DNA of 64,000 nucleotides. It comes from Atriophallophorus winterbourni (lineage: Eukaryota; Platyhelminthes; Trematoda; Plagiorchiida; Microphallidae). Positions 24,624 to 38,626 of the stretch are shown here, piece by piece. Location of the stretch: NCBI GenBank assembly GCA_013407085.1, contig JACCGJ010019336.1, positions 1 to 64,000 of the forward strand, read 5' to 3'. The position numbers and the translations under genes are program-made. The stretch's first letter is position 1. Every line of letters begins with the position of its first letter. Below the pieces are notes generated by a model, which ran no database searches, was not told the origin of the DNA, and was given only the letters and a program-made list of their open reading frames with translations.

Positions 24624-24932
24624 AATCAGAATTTAATCCGGTGATACTCTTCGGTAGTTGATCGCACGATGTTGAAATTAGGACCAGTCGACGGCGAAGA
24701 ATAAGATCTTTTGAATGACGTTAATCCCGTTGAGGACTTGAAGAGTATTAACAGAGTTGCACGCGTAGATCCAATATGGGAAAATCACGATCGTATTATC
24801 GAATACCGCTACGAGAGTGGTATATCCAGAAAGCTGACTTCGAGGGGAGTCTAACAACGTGTTATATATCCACGTAAGTGTAAGTTTAAGAACAGTATAT
24901 CCTGATAATCAGGAGCTCAAAATAATGCGACC

Positions 24933-26890
24933 GCACGGCACGCTGTCACGTTGTCAAAGCAGAACGGAAACACCGATAAAGGTATCACTGAACCCAATCA
25001 TTGCTGAGACCACATGATCATGACAATCATCCAGAAAACTCTTCTGCAGTTCAATGAACGTGAGCATCGCGAAGCACTGGTCAAAGCCCTCTCGTTAATT
25101 TTACCTTATGTTTAGCCCAATGTCTACAGATTACGTGTTTATATTTAAAAATTTAAAAAAATTAAAGTTTAACTATCGCATGTTTGCGTATCAAGCTTTT
25201 GTATTCACCTCCGTTCGTCCACTAAGTACTCTGCTTTATATTCAAAATACTTTATACATATGATTTTCAATTAGATCATACGTACTATCATTTATCTGAA
25301 ACCTAATGATGAAAACAATTTAAATTTAGTTCATTAATATTAAAAATCTATAAAAATCATCATTAACAAGTATTTACTGAAGTAAATTGTCAAAGCAAAT
25401 TCAACATGAATTTTTCATATTTAGATTTATGGTTGCGTATGAAGTACGAGAATAATCTTTTATTTTGATCGAAGCAAACTGCGTAAGTGTTATAAATTTG
25501 TATTGGCAATAGCTACCAGTAAACATTTAAAAAATTAAACAATAAAAAACAATTTTTCTCAAAATCATTTCAGAATTATAACACGAAATGCTCATATCAA
25601 CTGAATATATTTTATCTACCATTTTATAAAGTATTCGAGTTCATTTTCAGCTGTTTGGGCCAACTTTAAATATTGTCCAGGCAAATAATGTTTCATGAAA
25701 TTTGTCTACAAATTCACAACAAGCCTCATTAAATCACACAAACAAATTTCTTATAAACAATCTCTCTGTCTCTCTTTCACCCCTGCGCAAATCTAGGTGT
25801 GACATTGTTGACATGAGTTGAACCAACTTGATGCAGCCAGCAATCTGTCACGAAGCCTAATCTCAGATACCGCATTCCTAGCTCACTGAGCAAGTCAAAC
25901 TGAAGAAACATAGATTCGTCGAACTGACGTCGAACGCGTGCCATTGACGAAGTTATCCAATCATTTGGGTTGTTGTTCACTTTGTTGGACATAATGAGAA
26001 CGTTATTTCGAAAAAACAAACGCATCTATCATGCTGTTGTTCACAATCCTGTCAAATGTTTTGTTCACATTTCGGTGTGATTGCCTCATCTTGTATCAAT
26101 TTGAATGTGGCGGCCAAATTTGGCCTTGATAAAAATAAATGTGTGAATTATTAGACGGTTATTTGCCTACGTATTTATGTTAGCAAGAGTGCTGATACAT
26201 ACATATCAGATTTAGAGTATTTCGTTTCGGAGCTGGGTGGGAATTTCAGCAAGGCCAGATAATTTTTTTATGGTATTTGAATCAACGATAATTGAAGTAT
26301 TTTAAAATGTGAAAATTATTTTTAAAAGTGAAAACAATCAATGTTCAAGTAAAAATCGAAACGGTATATTTGTAAGCGGAAAAACGTATAATTTAATGCG
26401 ATGCGTAATTAATTAAACATAAATTAAGGATTGATGGATCCGATAAAAGTCGGTCAATTTTAAACTTTGACTGCATAAAAATACCGAGAATAAATTGTGA
26501 ATCATTACAGAATGATTTCCATAGCAAAGTTTATTGACAAATACGGTGATGTAATATAGTGGATTCTGCTGTGTGGCTACATCTTCGCCGAATCTGCTTG
26601 GATTATCCCATTCCAAGAATTCTGTGTTAATTTCGATCATATCTGCCGGAATTTATTCGTTTTGCTCTTGTCAACTGATTTCACAGCAAAGTTGCCGTAT
26701 CGGCGTAAATACCACAGTTTGCTCACTCGCGCGAACTTTTCCCATCGCTAGCTATTCTATGGTTTTTGCTATCATTGCAAGGATCGCGTCCAGCTACGCA
26801 TTTTGATACTTGTTTCTGTATTCTACCTTGTGTTGTTAACGAGTTATAGTGGATTATTTGCTAAATAACGAAATCACGAGTTCCATAGCA
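24933..26890. other. No gene recognised
   Basis: AT-rich sequence upstream of CR1-like copy 2. A - strand frame at 25777-26025 is open for 82 codons but has no recognisable motif. The right end may include the 5' leader of the + strand element that follows. Confidence 0.5.
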
Positions 26891-26994
26891 GCCACATCGA
26901 CAAGTCGACCAAATGCCCACCACTCAGCCGGACAACCCACTTCAGGATACCAACATGTCTCACCGCATCACGAGATCCAACATACGGACAAAAA

Positions 26995-27372
26995 TTGATC
27001 AATCAAGTTGTTACAACAAAGATTGTTCACCCGACAACGACATGGAACCAACTTGACCTCTGTGTCAAGTGCCTGGATCCGGCGAACGCATCAATGGTCA
27101 TTGCCGCCTCAGCTGATAGGATGAATCGCGACACGCAGAATAGACCCGAGGTCACGTGCAAAGCTTGTGAACAACCGGTGAGTACCATAGAGAGTAAAGT
27201 CATAACGTGTTTTCTGTGTATGGGTAAAATCCATGGTAAATGTGACCGTACTTTAGCCTCTGATTCGATAGCATTAATAAATAATGAAAAGGTTCCAGGC
27301 GCCTGCTATATCTGTGTTTGTTGCAGAGCTAAATCCTTGGACGGTGCCAATACTTTTGAAGCCAAGTTATAA
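26995..27372 (+). pseudogene. CR1-like ORF1 zinc finger fragment, third element
   Basis: CKACEQPVSTIESKVITCFL, HGKCDRTLASDSIALINNEK and CYICVCCRAK give a complete PHD-like C4HC3 pattern parallel to the ORF1 finger of copy 2. The frame ends at TAA at 27370, shortly after the finger. Confidence 0.78.
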
Positions 27373-27709
27373 AATAGAATGGCCAGTTTGATGTTGAGCC
27401 TTCGACGTGTTTATTTGTGAATCATGTGAGTACGCAAGTGATCACCGATGTAAACCATCTTATCAATAAAACGATTTCTGAACCACCACGGAATGATTCT
27501 GAGACTAAGGCTATTGGTGCGACAAAAAAGAAAAGAGGCAGGGTTAATCACGTTTTGTAATCAGCAAAAAACGACCACAGCTGTAGGAAATTCTTACAGA
27601 CATATGCTGTTAGGGTCGACCTCAGCTGTACACTCCAAGCTGCTGTCCACGACTGCGAAACAAAGTTAACAGCTCAATTCGAGATAATAAACAAGCTTTA
27701 AAAACGCAA

Positions 27710-28851
27710 TTGATTTTTCAGATTCACGAGAATCCGAAGCTCTTATATAGACTCGTAAACAATAGAACGAATATAAAACCAGGAGTCTTTGCCCTAAAAA
27801 TTCGACCGGCTTCACATAATCCATTAATCAGACCGCTTATCTGTTGCAGACGTTTATACAGGAGTTTTTCGCCGAAATCCACGGAGCCTGATCAGGAACC
27901 AATCATTTGACTTGACAGACCGACCTTGAGTGAAGTATTGATTACTCCGATGGTGGTAGCGCAGCAGTTACGAAAATTAAATGTAAAGAAATCTCAAGGA
28001 CCAGATGAGATAACTCCAAAGCTACTGAAAACCTGTCAGGCGCAGCTATGTCAACCACTATCCTGCATGCTTATTAATTTGCTCCAAGCTAGCGTGGTGC
28101 CGAAAGAATGGAAACTGCGACAAATAATACCCATTTACAAAGGCGGTTGCCGTTCTGAAGTTAAAAATTACAGGCCGGTGACATTGCTGTCTTCGGTATC
28201 AAGAGTTTTTGAGCGAATAATAACCGCAGAAATAGTGCGACATCTGGAAACGAACCAACTTTTGGCAGTTGCTCAACATGGATTTCGCAGAAATCGCTCT
28301 TGTCAAACAAATTTGCTGACAAGCATAGACGATTGGACGAGAATTGTAGATGCATGGGGTGCATTCATGCGTGCTATCTGGACATTTCTAAAGCTTTCGA
28401 CAGAGTTGATCATAATTTACTTTTGAACAAGCTAAAGATTCACGGTAATGCTGGAATACTATCTGAATTGATTAGTTCGGATGGCCTATTATCGAAGTAA
28501 ATCGATGTCACTAGCAGTATTCCACAAGGATCAGTGCTTGAACCAATACTGTTACTAGTCTATATGAACGATATACCAATAACAAATGATAGTAAGATGG
28601 TTTTGTTTGCTGACGATATAAAAGTATTAAGGCGAATCAGCGATGCTGATGATTGTATTTTGCTGCCATACGATTTGAAAGCTTTGTGCAACTGGTCATC
28701 CGAAAGTAAACTGCAATTGGATATGCAAAAATCGAAGATCATTCAGATCGGTCGTGAACTTGGCTTCACTATCCATACAAGCTTGGCGACAAAACACTGG
28801 AGTACACCCCTTGAGAAAAGGGCCAAGATGTCAGGATTTGCGGTTGTTTGA
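27710..28851 (+). pseudogene. CR1-like reverse transcriptase, third element
   Basis: Frames at 27710-27910, 27926-28426, 28300-28500 and 28534-28851 carry KLLYRLVNNRTNIKPGVFAL, SQGPDEITPKLLKTC, NYRPVTLLSSVSRVFERI, HGFRRNRSCQTNLL, LDISKAFDRVDHNLLLNKL and LFADDIKVL. The catalytic boxes are still visible, but frameshifts separate them. Confidence 0.83.
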
Positions 28852-28895
28852 AAAATGGTCTACAATGCGAAGCGGTTTACTAAAGCGCGTCTCGA

Positions 28896-29291
28896 TTGCT
28901 CGGTAGGTTACGGTGGATATTTGGACGTTTTCCCCCGATGTGTTTTCCTCTCATGATGAACACATATATACACCTGGTTCTGGACTATGCCGCAAAAGCC
29001 TGGACAACATGGCTCCAAAAAGACATCTTACTTCTGGATCGCATATATCAGAGAGCTTCTAAGCTTGTCATTGGACTCGAAAATATGCCTTTCGACAGGC
29101 GACTCATACGAGTGGAGCTGAGGACAGTTGCACAAAGGAGAATGCGAAGTGATTTTGTAATCGCATACAAAACATTTACTACTGTTTCCCACGCCCCGGA
29201 GATATTATTACACCGTCGAACTTCCAGCAACAGCCGTGGCCATGGTTGCAAATCAGAAATACCACATTCCAAACGGAACTGCCACAAGTAG
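28896..29291 (+). pseudogene. CR1-like C-terminal domain, third element
   Basis: LRWIFGRFPPMCFPLMMNTY and TWLQKDILLLDRIYQRASKL align with the same region of copy 2. The frame ends at 29291, before the expected WNSLP motif. Confidence 0.78.
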
Positions 29292-29366
29292 TTTTATTCA
29301 GTGATTGGAGAGCAAATCCAAATTTTACCCCCAACTATTAATAAACTATCATCGTCCCGTTGATTT

Positions 29367-29368
<2 letters not shown>

Positions 29369-29406
<38 letters not shown>
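29369..29406. repeat. (AT)n microsatellite
   Basis: Nineteen uninterrupted AT units in the 3' untranslated part of the third CR1-like element. Confidence 0.95.
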
Positions 29407-29410
<4 letters not shown>

Positions 29411-29489
29411 ACCTATAGTTCCACTCTATGGTCATTATAAAGTTAATTGCTTTTTCAACCATAAATCTTAAATCTTGAATCCTGAAACG

Positions 29490-31730
29490 TGATTAAATTG
29501 TTTCTGATGTAGGCATCACTGCTTTAATTTTTTTAAACATTTCAAGAAAAATCTTTTCGCTTTTTTGTAAAAAGTGTGCATGCAATTGGTCTTGATTGTG
29601 TCTACTTTTCTGTATTTTGAGCAAGTTGCCCTAACTCGCAGATCTAGGTATCAAGACGACGAAATAATAGATACTCCATCTGCTTTGTAACGGGTGACGG
29701 AGGACATATCCTTTAACCGTAACTTACAGACTGAATTCAATGCCTTTTTCATACTACTCATAACGGCACCTTATGGCACAACATTTTCAATTTGTTATCT
29801 ATGTTTGTTGATCAGAAATCATTTCCATCATGTTACTAATTGTTTAAGCGTAATTAAATTAATGATGGCGGGTTTTTTGAACTTCCTTTATCGGGACGTT
29901 TTACGTCGTGATATATTTGACATGATCAATTGATCTATTGGAATCTACTCAAATTGTTTCGCTTCTTGGTGATAAATTTATCGATTCCAATGGCAAGAGA
30001 GGTATTTCGGGAAACACGCTGCTACAATGAAGATCAGATATCAATACGACAACGAATAACATAAACCGTTTTGTCAAGCAATTTTGAAAAGCAATCTATC
30101 TTCTACAAGGAGTGCAGATTGAATTACAATTAACCTTAAAACTGCAATCTTATTATTTGACATACGGTAGATGAAATTGTAATCCGCCATTTGATTTAAG
30201 AATCGTGTGCTGAAAATGTTGAGATTTAACATTGTACACTAAGTGTATGCGCACAAAGATTCTCTTGACCGTTGGGTAACTTGTGGCTTCGAAACATGAT
30301 TGACAGAGTCAGTTTTAACGTTGTCATGCCACCACATTAATGGAATCCATATCGAGTAAAGTTTGCTGTCAGCTTGTCCAACAAGCGCATAGTCACCAAG
30401 TAATCCTGTCTCGGAATCGTTAAGGAGGAACTGCAGCTTGTAACAATGAAACATCAGTGTCTTATAAACAATGCAAGGCTTGATTGCAAATCATTCTAAA
30501 ATGTGAATAAAGACAATTACGTATACAAATATTCAATCAAATCAATATGTGGATTATATGCGGACGTAAAATCTATCACACAGTCAGTATATTCCTTTAG
30601 CACGGTTCGCAAACATGTAAAAGTTTATGAAGTGCATTTATTGATAAGACCCACCAAGAGCTAGTCATCTACCGTGTTTTGAGTAGTTACCAGAGTATGA
30701 GTCTTAAACACAATTAGATAGCACTAACTGTGCACTCTTTTGTATCACCGAATGTGTTTGAGGTTTGATTACCTCAATAGATTGATTGCTCTGGTGAATT
30801 TGCTAATATATTTGATGGCATATCATAGAAATTGCGGAGAAATTTATTGTTTAATTCGGTGACCGGAGAATGCTGAATGCATTCACAGCAACAGACACAC
30901 GGGAACCTATCGTACGAATGTAGGAACGCTTTTCCGTGTTATGTTATATTTTACAACCTTCCGAAGAACTCGCAGTTTGTGAACGCCTAGAAGAATGCAT
31001 TTGCGTTTGTAATTTTTATGACTAGCAATGGTCTATTCTCTCTCATCAAGTAAAAATACAAATGATAGATTTAATGTCTTTCTCGCTTCTCAGAGTTGTA
31101 TTCGGCAAAACTGGTTCATTTATATTTAGGTGATTCGGGTGAATAGCTAGATGTTTAAAGGAAATAGGGATATTCTTTTACAATATATCATTTTGGATCA
31201 TTAGTAAAGATAATATCTTCGTCTACCAGCAAACTCTCGATGGATTATTGTGTATTTCCGTGATAATTACGGTTTGTTTAGTTATTCCCTCAATATTTGT
31301 TTTTTTAACGTAGCTTCATGAGAAGGATAATATTATTTCTGAACGGACTGGTGTGCGACTGCTTGACAAGTTTGCGCAATGCTCGGTGTAGACCCATTTG
31401 CATCCAGATTCGTAAAATTAGAAACGTTTTCTGATTATTTAAGGTGTATGTCCAACTCGAATTTATGAGTAAACAAAAGACATTTTATTGAATATTTACT
31501 ACTTGCTTACTGAATTCTAAGCTAGACTAGACACCCAGTGTACCAAATTTTCTTTTTTTCATGGTAATTCAAGGTTTTAAATGGTTTAAATATCATTAAC
31601 CTCAGTAATACCAATGAGATGGTTAAAATTGGAAAGTAAGTGTATAAAAACAAGCAGAGTATTTAGCCTAATGCGGTATATACAAGTAGTCGAGAAACGA
31701 TTAATTCATTAAAACCTCGTTTAATTTCGT
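29490..31730. other. No gene recognised
   Basis: AT-rich sequence. Short open frames at 29.69 and 30.24 kb carry no recognisable motif. Confidence 0.5.
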
Positions 31731-31736
31731 TTTAAA

Positions 31737-32130
31737 CTAATACAAGCTGATGGAGTAAGTAACGGTAGAAGGTAAACTGTTCAAAGTAAAACAGACACGG
31801 ACAAAATAAAAATACCTTTTACAGTTCAGGCGCAAATGTGGAACCACAGGCATATATTCATGGGTCCTATAATTTATCATAACCCTTCGCGTGAATAAAT
31901 CCTGTAATGTATCGTTTGGGGTATGGACTATTTTGTAAAGTAGGATAAAGTCTCTTCTGATTCGTCGATAGGAAAAGCCGAACAGGTTCAAATGAGATAT
32001 CCTTTGTCTGCAAGGCTTGTTTCTGACACTGAGAACTAGTTTTGTCAAGCGATAATAGATTCGCTGCACGTGATCTAAAACGTTTTAAGTTCATCGCGCT
32101 CACTCCAAAGGCCTGAGATTTATTCATCAT
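31737..32130 (-). pseudogene. 3' coding end of another CR1-like element
   Basis: IYYRLTKLVLSVRNKP, SYRRIRRDFILLYKIVHT and RLNCKRYFYFVRVCFTLNSLP are the conserved last ~120 residues of CR1-like RT proteins. The sequence differs from the 12.7, 20 and 27 kb elements, so it represents a further subfamily. The rest is truncated. Confidence 0.75.
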
Positions 32131-32559
32131 TTAAAACCATATCGCATTCTGATTCAGCGATTTGTCACATTTTGTTCGATCTGTAATTCTCATCATGGTT
32201 ATCCAAAAATGCAAAGAAAATCGGAAAAATTAGATACCACCGAGTCCAAACCATGTAGTATCATTCAGAATTGGCGTGATGACAAATCGAATACATCAAG
32301 CTACAGATAATTTTACCCCATTTAATGTAGAACGAATAAACGTGATTTTAACGTACACATTTTTCAGAGTACTTTTTTGTGATGATCACAGTCAATTCAA
32401 TCTGATAACATAACGCAAACGTGAGCCAAACAGAATTTTTAGAAGCCGAAAATCCATCATTATTGAAGTCGAAGATCGATCAGTCTTGGATGGATAATAG
32501 CATCTTTGTCGAAAGGCTGAACCAACGAGCACAGCCCTGATGCTGAAACGGATGAATTT

Positions 32560-32608
32560 AGGCCCATCCAAAGTAATGTGTTGCTCACATCCCCATCCAA
32601 TTATAAAT
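32560..32608 (+). repeat. Family A repeat fragment
   Basis: CATCCAAAGTAATGTGTTGC followed by TCACATCCCCATCC matches the junction part of the family A unit. Confidence 0.6.
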
Positions 32609-32679
32609 TGTATGTACATTCCCACACATGATGAAATTCAGTGATGTCAAATAATGTTTCTTATATTACTGAAATTTCT

Positions 32680-32745
32680 TGTACACGAATAAAGTCATTT
32701 TCTTATTCTTATTCTTCTTTTTCCTTTTCTTCTTCTTCTTCTTCT
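32680..32745 (+). repeat. (TTC)n-tailed element 3' end
   Basis: ACGAATAAAGT followed by a T/C-rich stretch ending in a (TTC)n run. The same tail with its (GAA)n complement occurs on the other strand at 3.59-3.64 kb. Confidence 0.55.
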
Positions 32746-33151
32746 ATGGTTTCGCCATATGAATTGACCGTAATGGCTGTCAATCATGGAACATTCCCGT
32801 GTGTTGCGCTTCCCGAGCTGCGCCAAAGTAAATCCATTGTCCGTTTTTCTATTCGGTGCGTGTTTGTTTTCACTGGACCTCCCTACCGTCAGATGTTGTA
32901 CAGTCATCTAGTGAAAAGATTTGCAGGAACAAATTGAATATATTTATGCGTAGTAATTCCACCCTACATCTCGTTTATATAACATGATCTTTATCCAAAC
33001 GAATATTTTTCCCATCATACCGCGACAATTCATGACATTTTTTCTAACTACAAAACTGTCGATCTTCCAAATGCCTCCGTTTATTTTGTACATATATTTA
33101 TTTTCCTTATACGAATATCCTGTGGTGTTTTACAGCTACGAACTTTTTTAT

Positions 33152-33184
33152 ACCATAAATTCTTGAATCTTGAGTCTTGAAACC
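33152..33184 (+). repeat. Isolated CR1-like 3' terminal sequence
   Basis: ACCATAAATTCTTGAATCTTG followed by AGTCTTGAAACC is the terminal signature also found at the ends of the three CR1-like elements. It probably marks the end of a strongly truncated + strand copy. Confidence 0.6.
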
Positions 33185-33189
33185 TGTCA

Positions 33190-35150
33190 CATGTGAAAAA
33201 CAATAATTAAAATGTTAGTCGGACGTTATAAAGCATACATTCACATTTTGAGTCACTGTTCACAAAATTAGTTATCGATTGTGTTCTTAATTGGTCAATT
33301 TTCAGGATATCGTGAAAATAGAATAACAAATTTTAACCGACGGCTCTCTAAAACATTAAAAAGACAATGTAATTATTATCAAAACTGGCCAATGCAGTTA
33401 GATCATGTAATTTTGCTTCATTATCAATCTTAATTCTCTGTTCATACACTGTGCATCCACTAACATTTCAGCTCACTTTTATTTACAAATCAAAGAAGAT
33501 GCTCATTTCAAATTGGTTGGAGCGATCCTGGTACATTATTTGAAAAACTTGGAATGAAATTTAGCGTCAAGCAACGCGTGGTATTTTCTTGTGAACAACA
33601 TTGGATTTGTTGTTGAAGTGGTTTTTGCTGACTGCCCATTGGTCAAAATTGTCCCCTTTAGCATGCGACGCAACTCACTCTCTCACACACCAACACACAT
33701 CACCGGGGGTGTTGGGAAAACAACGCTGGGAATTTGTTCCAAAATCCCATCAACTAAAATAAGCCCACGGTTATCAGGAGGATTAAGTTTAACCAATGGT
33801 TTCGAGTCATCTTCACGTTGGCAACGCAAATCCTAGTTTTGTAGAATTTCTTAAATGGCTTAACAACTGTCGTGGCTATTTTGGAAAATTCTTCCATGCA
33901 TTAGGCGCTTGATGGCAAATCCAGGATTTAAGTCTTCCATCGAAGGATTCGTATTGCGAAGCATTATAAGATTTCGTGTTTAAAGAAGATCTTTTGTGCC
34001 AAAACAAACAGAGAAAAATTAATCCCCCTGTAAGTGCACTACTGTTTTTTATATTAATGGTTATCGACTTGTTCCGATTTTGAGGTGTTTGAAAAAGATT
34101 AGTTTAGTATAGTTTGTTGAAAAAAGTAACAATTATTTAGTGTGTTTCACTTAATTTAATTCCTGCCGTTTAAAGCCCCTTTTCTCATTTCGTATTGAGA
34201 CATATTTAATTAACTTTTATCCTATAATTCAGTAATTTGTATTATTTGTAAGATGTAAAATTAGAAATAAACTACATGGATATTCAAGCATGCGACTTAT
34301 TCGAACTTAACGCTGTTTGATGTTGTGTAAGCAAATGCATCCACGTATTTGAATTTGTCTCCGACAGCGTGAAATATGCCACTTAAAACTATGCAGTTGT
34401 TGGTAATATTCATCTTCCGAGATTGGATTAATAGGTTGATGAATTCACCGAAGAAAGTGAATTGGATAAAAAGGGTAAAGTTTTATTACAATATTTTCAA
34501 GATTTCACATTCAGAGAAAACTCAACGAATGCAGAACAAATAAATTGCAGATCGTTGTCTAATTGGATTAAATACTTCGAAATCAATAGGCATTCATTGC
34601 CATGTCTGATCCTGCATCTGCTTGCTTCAGTACCGTGTTCGAAATGAATATAATGATGCAACAAGGTAGTGCTCGATCGTCTCCGTAAAACTTCCTTCAG
34701 CATAAAAAACCTTACGTGAATGATTATATAAAATCTTCTAGACAGAGTAAATACTGGTTTTGCACACACACGTATAGTTTTATGCAGTGTAAGTTGAACG
34801 CCTCCTTTTTAAGCGATCGATTACAATGATTGCCTAATTCATTAATGAAATAATAAACACATAAAATGTAAAAATGCAACATGCTTTTATTACATCTATG
34901 CAGAGGGAATTTACATCAGATGCAAGATTCCAAAATAGCATTTGTAGTCAATTATTCCTGTATAATTGAATTACAAAGAAATATCAAACTTGTGTGTATG
35001 ACATGAATACGACATGACGGAGAACCTCAATTGGACCACTTCGTTCTAAGGGTTTCAACAATAGAATAGTGGTTGTAGCTCCTCATTGGCAAGCATTTTG
35101 ATTACACGTCACCCATGACCGGTTCCGTGCTGTTTCCACTCATCAGGTAG
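33190..35150. other. No gene recognised
   Basis: AT-rich intergenic sequence upstream of Pitx. Several short open frames show no motif I can support. Confidence 0.5.
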
Positions 35151-35164
35151 AATCTCTACTATCG

Positions 35165-35345
35165 TCATCCGCTTCCCTTGAAACAGTGAAGAAATTTGTA
35201 AATAAGATTTAGACTTGTATACCGATGTTGCATAAGGGAGTTCCGATCAACCAGTTTAGTCATTTGTCGAAACACATATGATGGGATCAAACCCACGGTC
35301 GTGAACAAAGATTTACATTTGAAGGCATTTCCATCCCACACCACG
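35165..35345 (+). repeat. Family B repeat copy
   Basis: CCCTTGAAACAGTG, GACTTGTATACCGATGTTGC, GTTCCGATCAACCAG and ATGATGGGATCAAACCCACG follow the order of family B. On the - strand GGTTTGATCCC resembles a pol III B box. Confidence 0.65.
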
Positions 35346-35349
35346 GATA

Positions 35350-37561
<2,212 letters not shown>

Positions 37562-38626
37562 TAATAATCTATTGACTATATCTATACTTGCATCCAGTTT
37601 ACACTGAAGTACATCAACTACAAGCTCACGGTGGCTTGGATAAAATTTACTTTGGCAAAAGCCAAACGTGGAAAGCACTGAATGTTCAACATTGCAATGT
37701 TTGTTACATCCCGATCACTGGAGACTGTAATAGAACGTTGCGTTTGACAAACTACCTGGCCTTTGAGGGGTTTCCAGTTCTTTCGTTGTATAAGCTGATG
37801 TTTCGAATAGGTCCATTGAGTGCTCTTAGTTCGAGAACACATTTAGTGCGCTTCACGCTTTGCACAATATGCGCTGACGAATGCTGAATAATTAAACCAA
37901 TTTGCTAACACTAGGAAAAGTATTTTTTTAGAAACAGAAGAGTTAATTTCCCTAAAGAGTTTTGAACAAGCCAAAAATTTGACAGTTATGAATTTCCAGT
38001 TAATGATTCCCACTAGCGTTGGATGATTAATTATGTTTTCAAGGAATTGACAACATCATAATTCCGGAGTCGTTTACGTTACTTTTCCGGTCAATTGACT
38101 CGAATAATCTCACATATTGAATCTTGCGTCTGTGACATCACCACCACTATATTTGCGTTTATCAGAAAATGTTTGCTGTTTATTAGTTCAATATCTACTC
38201 TGATTCTATGGGTGCTTGTAGGAAACAAAAAAGTAAAATGTGTCGTTTTTGAGCTTTTTAATTTAACAAGGTTGGTCAAAATAATTTTTATACAAAATCT
38301 AACAGGAATCGCGCATCCAAAATACAGATTTTTCATTAGCAAGTATAATGAGTAAATAAGTAAATACCATATATCCGTACTGAAGCGGTCATGTGATAAT
38401 CAGCAATCTTCGAAATGTATCCTTCTAATGTGTATTGGAAAAATATTCAATGTTTGCCAGACACGAGTCTCGTTCCGATTTAACAAGCCCATAAAAGCGT
38501 ATTTAATCTCAACCCAATTCTTACATTATTGCATTTGAACCAGTTCGTCGACTGCTTAGTTCATATTTAGATATTCATTTGTTATTCGATTAGCGTACAT
38601 TCTAATGTGATCGTTTGGATTTCAAG

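Larger units (their letters stand above)
19986..24932 (-). mobile_element. CR1-like non-LTR retrotransposon, copy 2 (better preserved)
   Basis: Same structure as copy 1: 5' leader, PHD ORF1, APE endonuclease, RT, C-terminal domain, and a 3' end of TTTTAACCATAAATCTTTGAATTTGAA on the - strand. It has a nested 367-bp insertion (21670-22036), one nonsense codon in RT, and several frameshifts, and it lacks about 80 bp near 20.69 kb that copy 1 keeps. A short tandem TTGAAT tail instead of poly(A) is characteristic of CR1-group elements. Confidence 0.9.
26995..29488 (+). mobile_element. Third CR1-like non-LTR element, diverged, endonuclease lost
   Basis: Same clade as the 12.7 and 20 kb copies but clearly diverged. 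PHD ORF1 (26995-27372) is followed after about 300 bases by the RT connector at 27710, so the APE endonuclease is missing. RT and C-terminal domain follow with many breaks. The 3' end AACCATAAATCTTAAATCTTG (29458-29478) matches the other copies. An (AT)n run lies in the 3' untranslated region. Confidence 0.83.

Noticed and set aside
25777..26025. 82-codon - strand frame
   Set aside because: No known motif, no neighbouring exons and no start context beyond chance.
33690..33725. P-loop-like GGVGKTT in a short + strand frame
   Set aside because: There is no Walker B or other NTPase context, the frame is 81 codons, and no splice partners are visible. Treated as chance.
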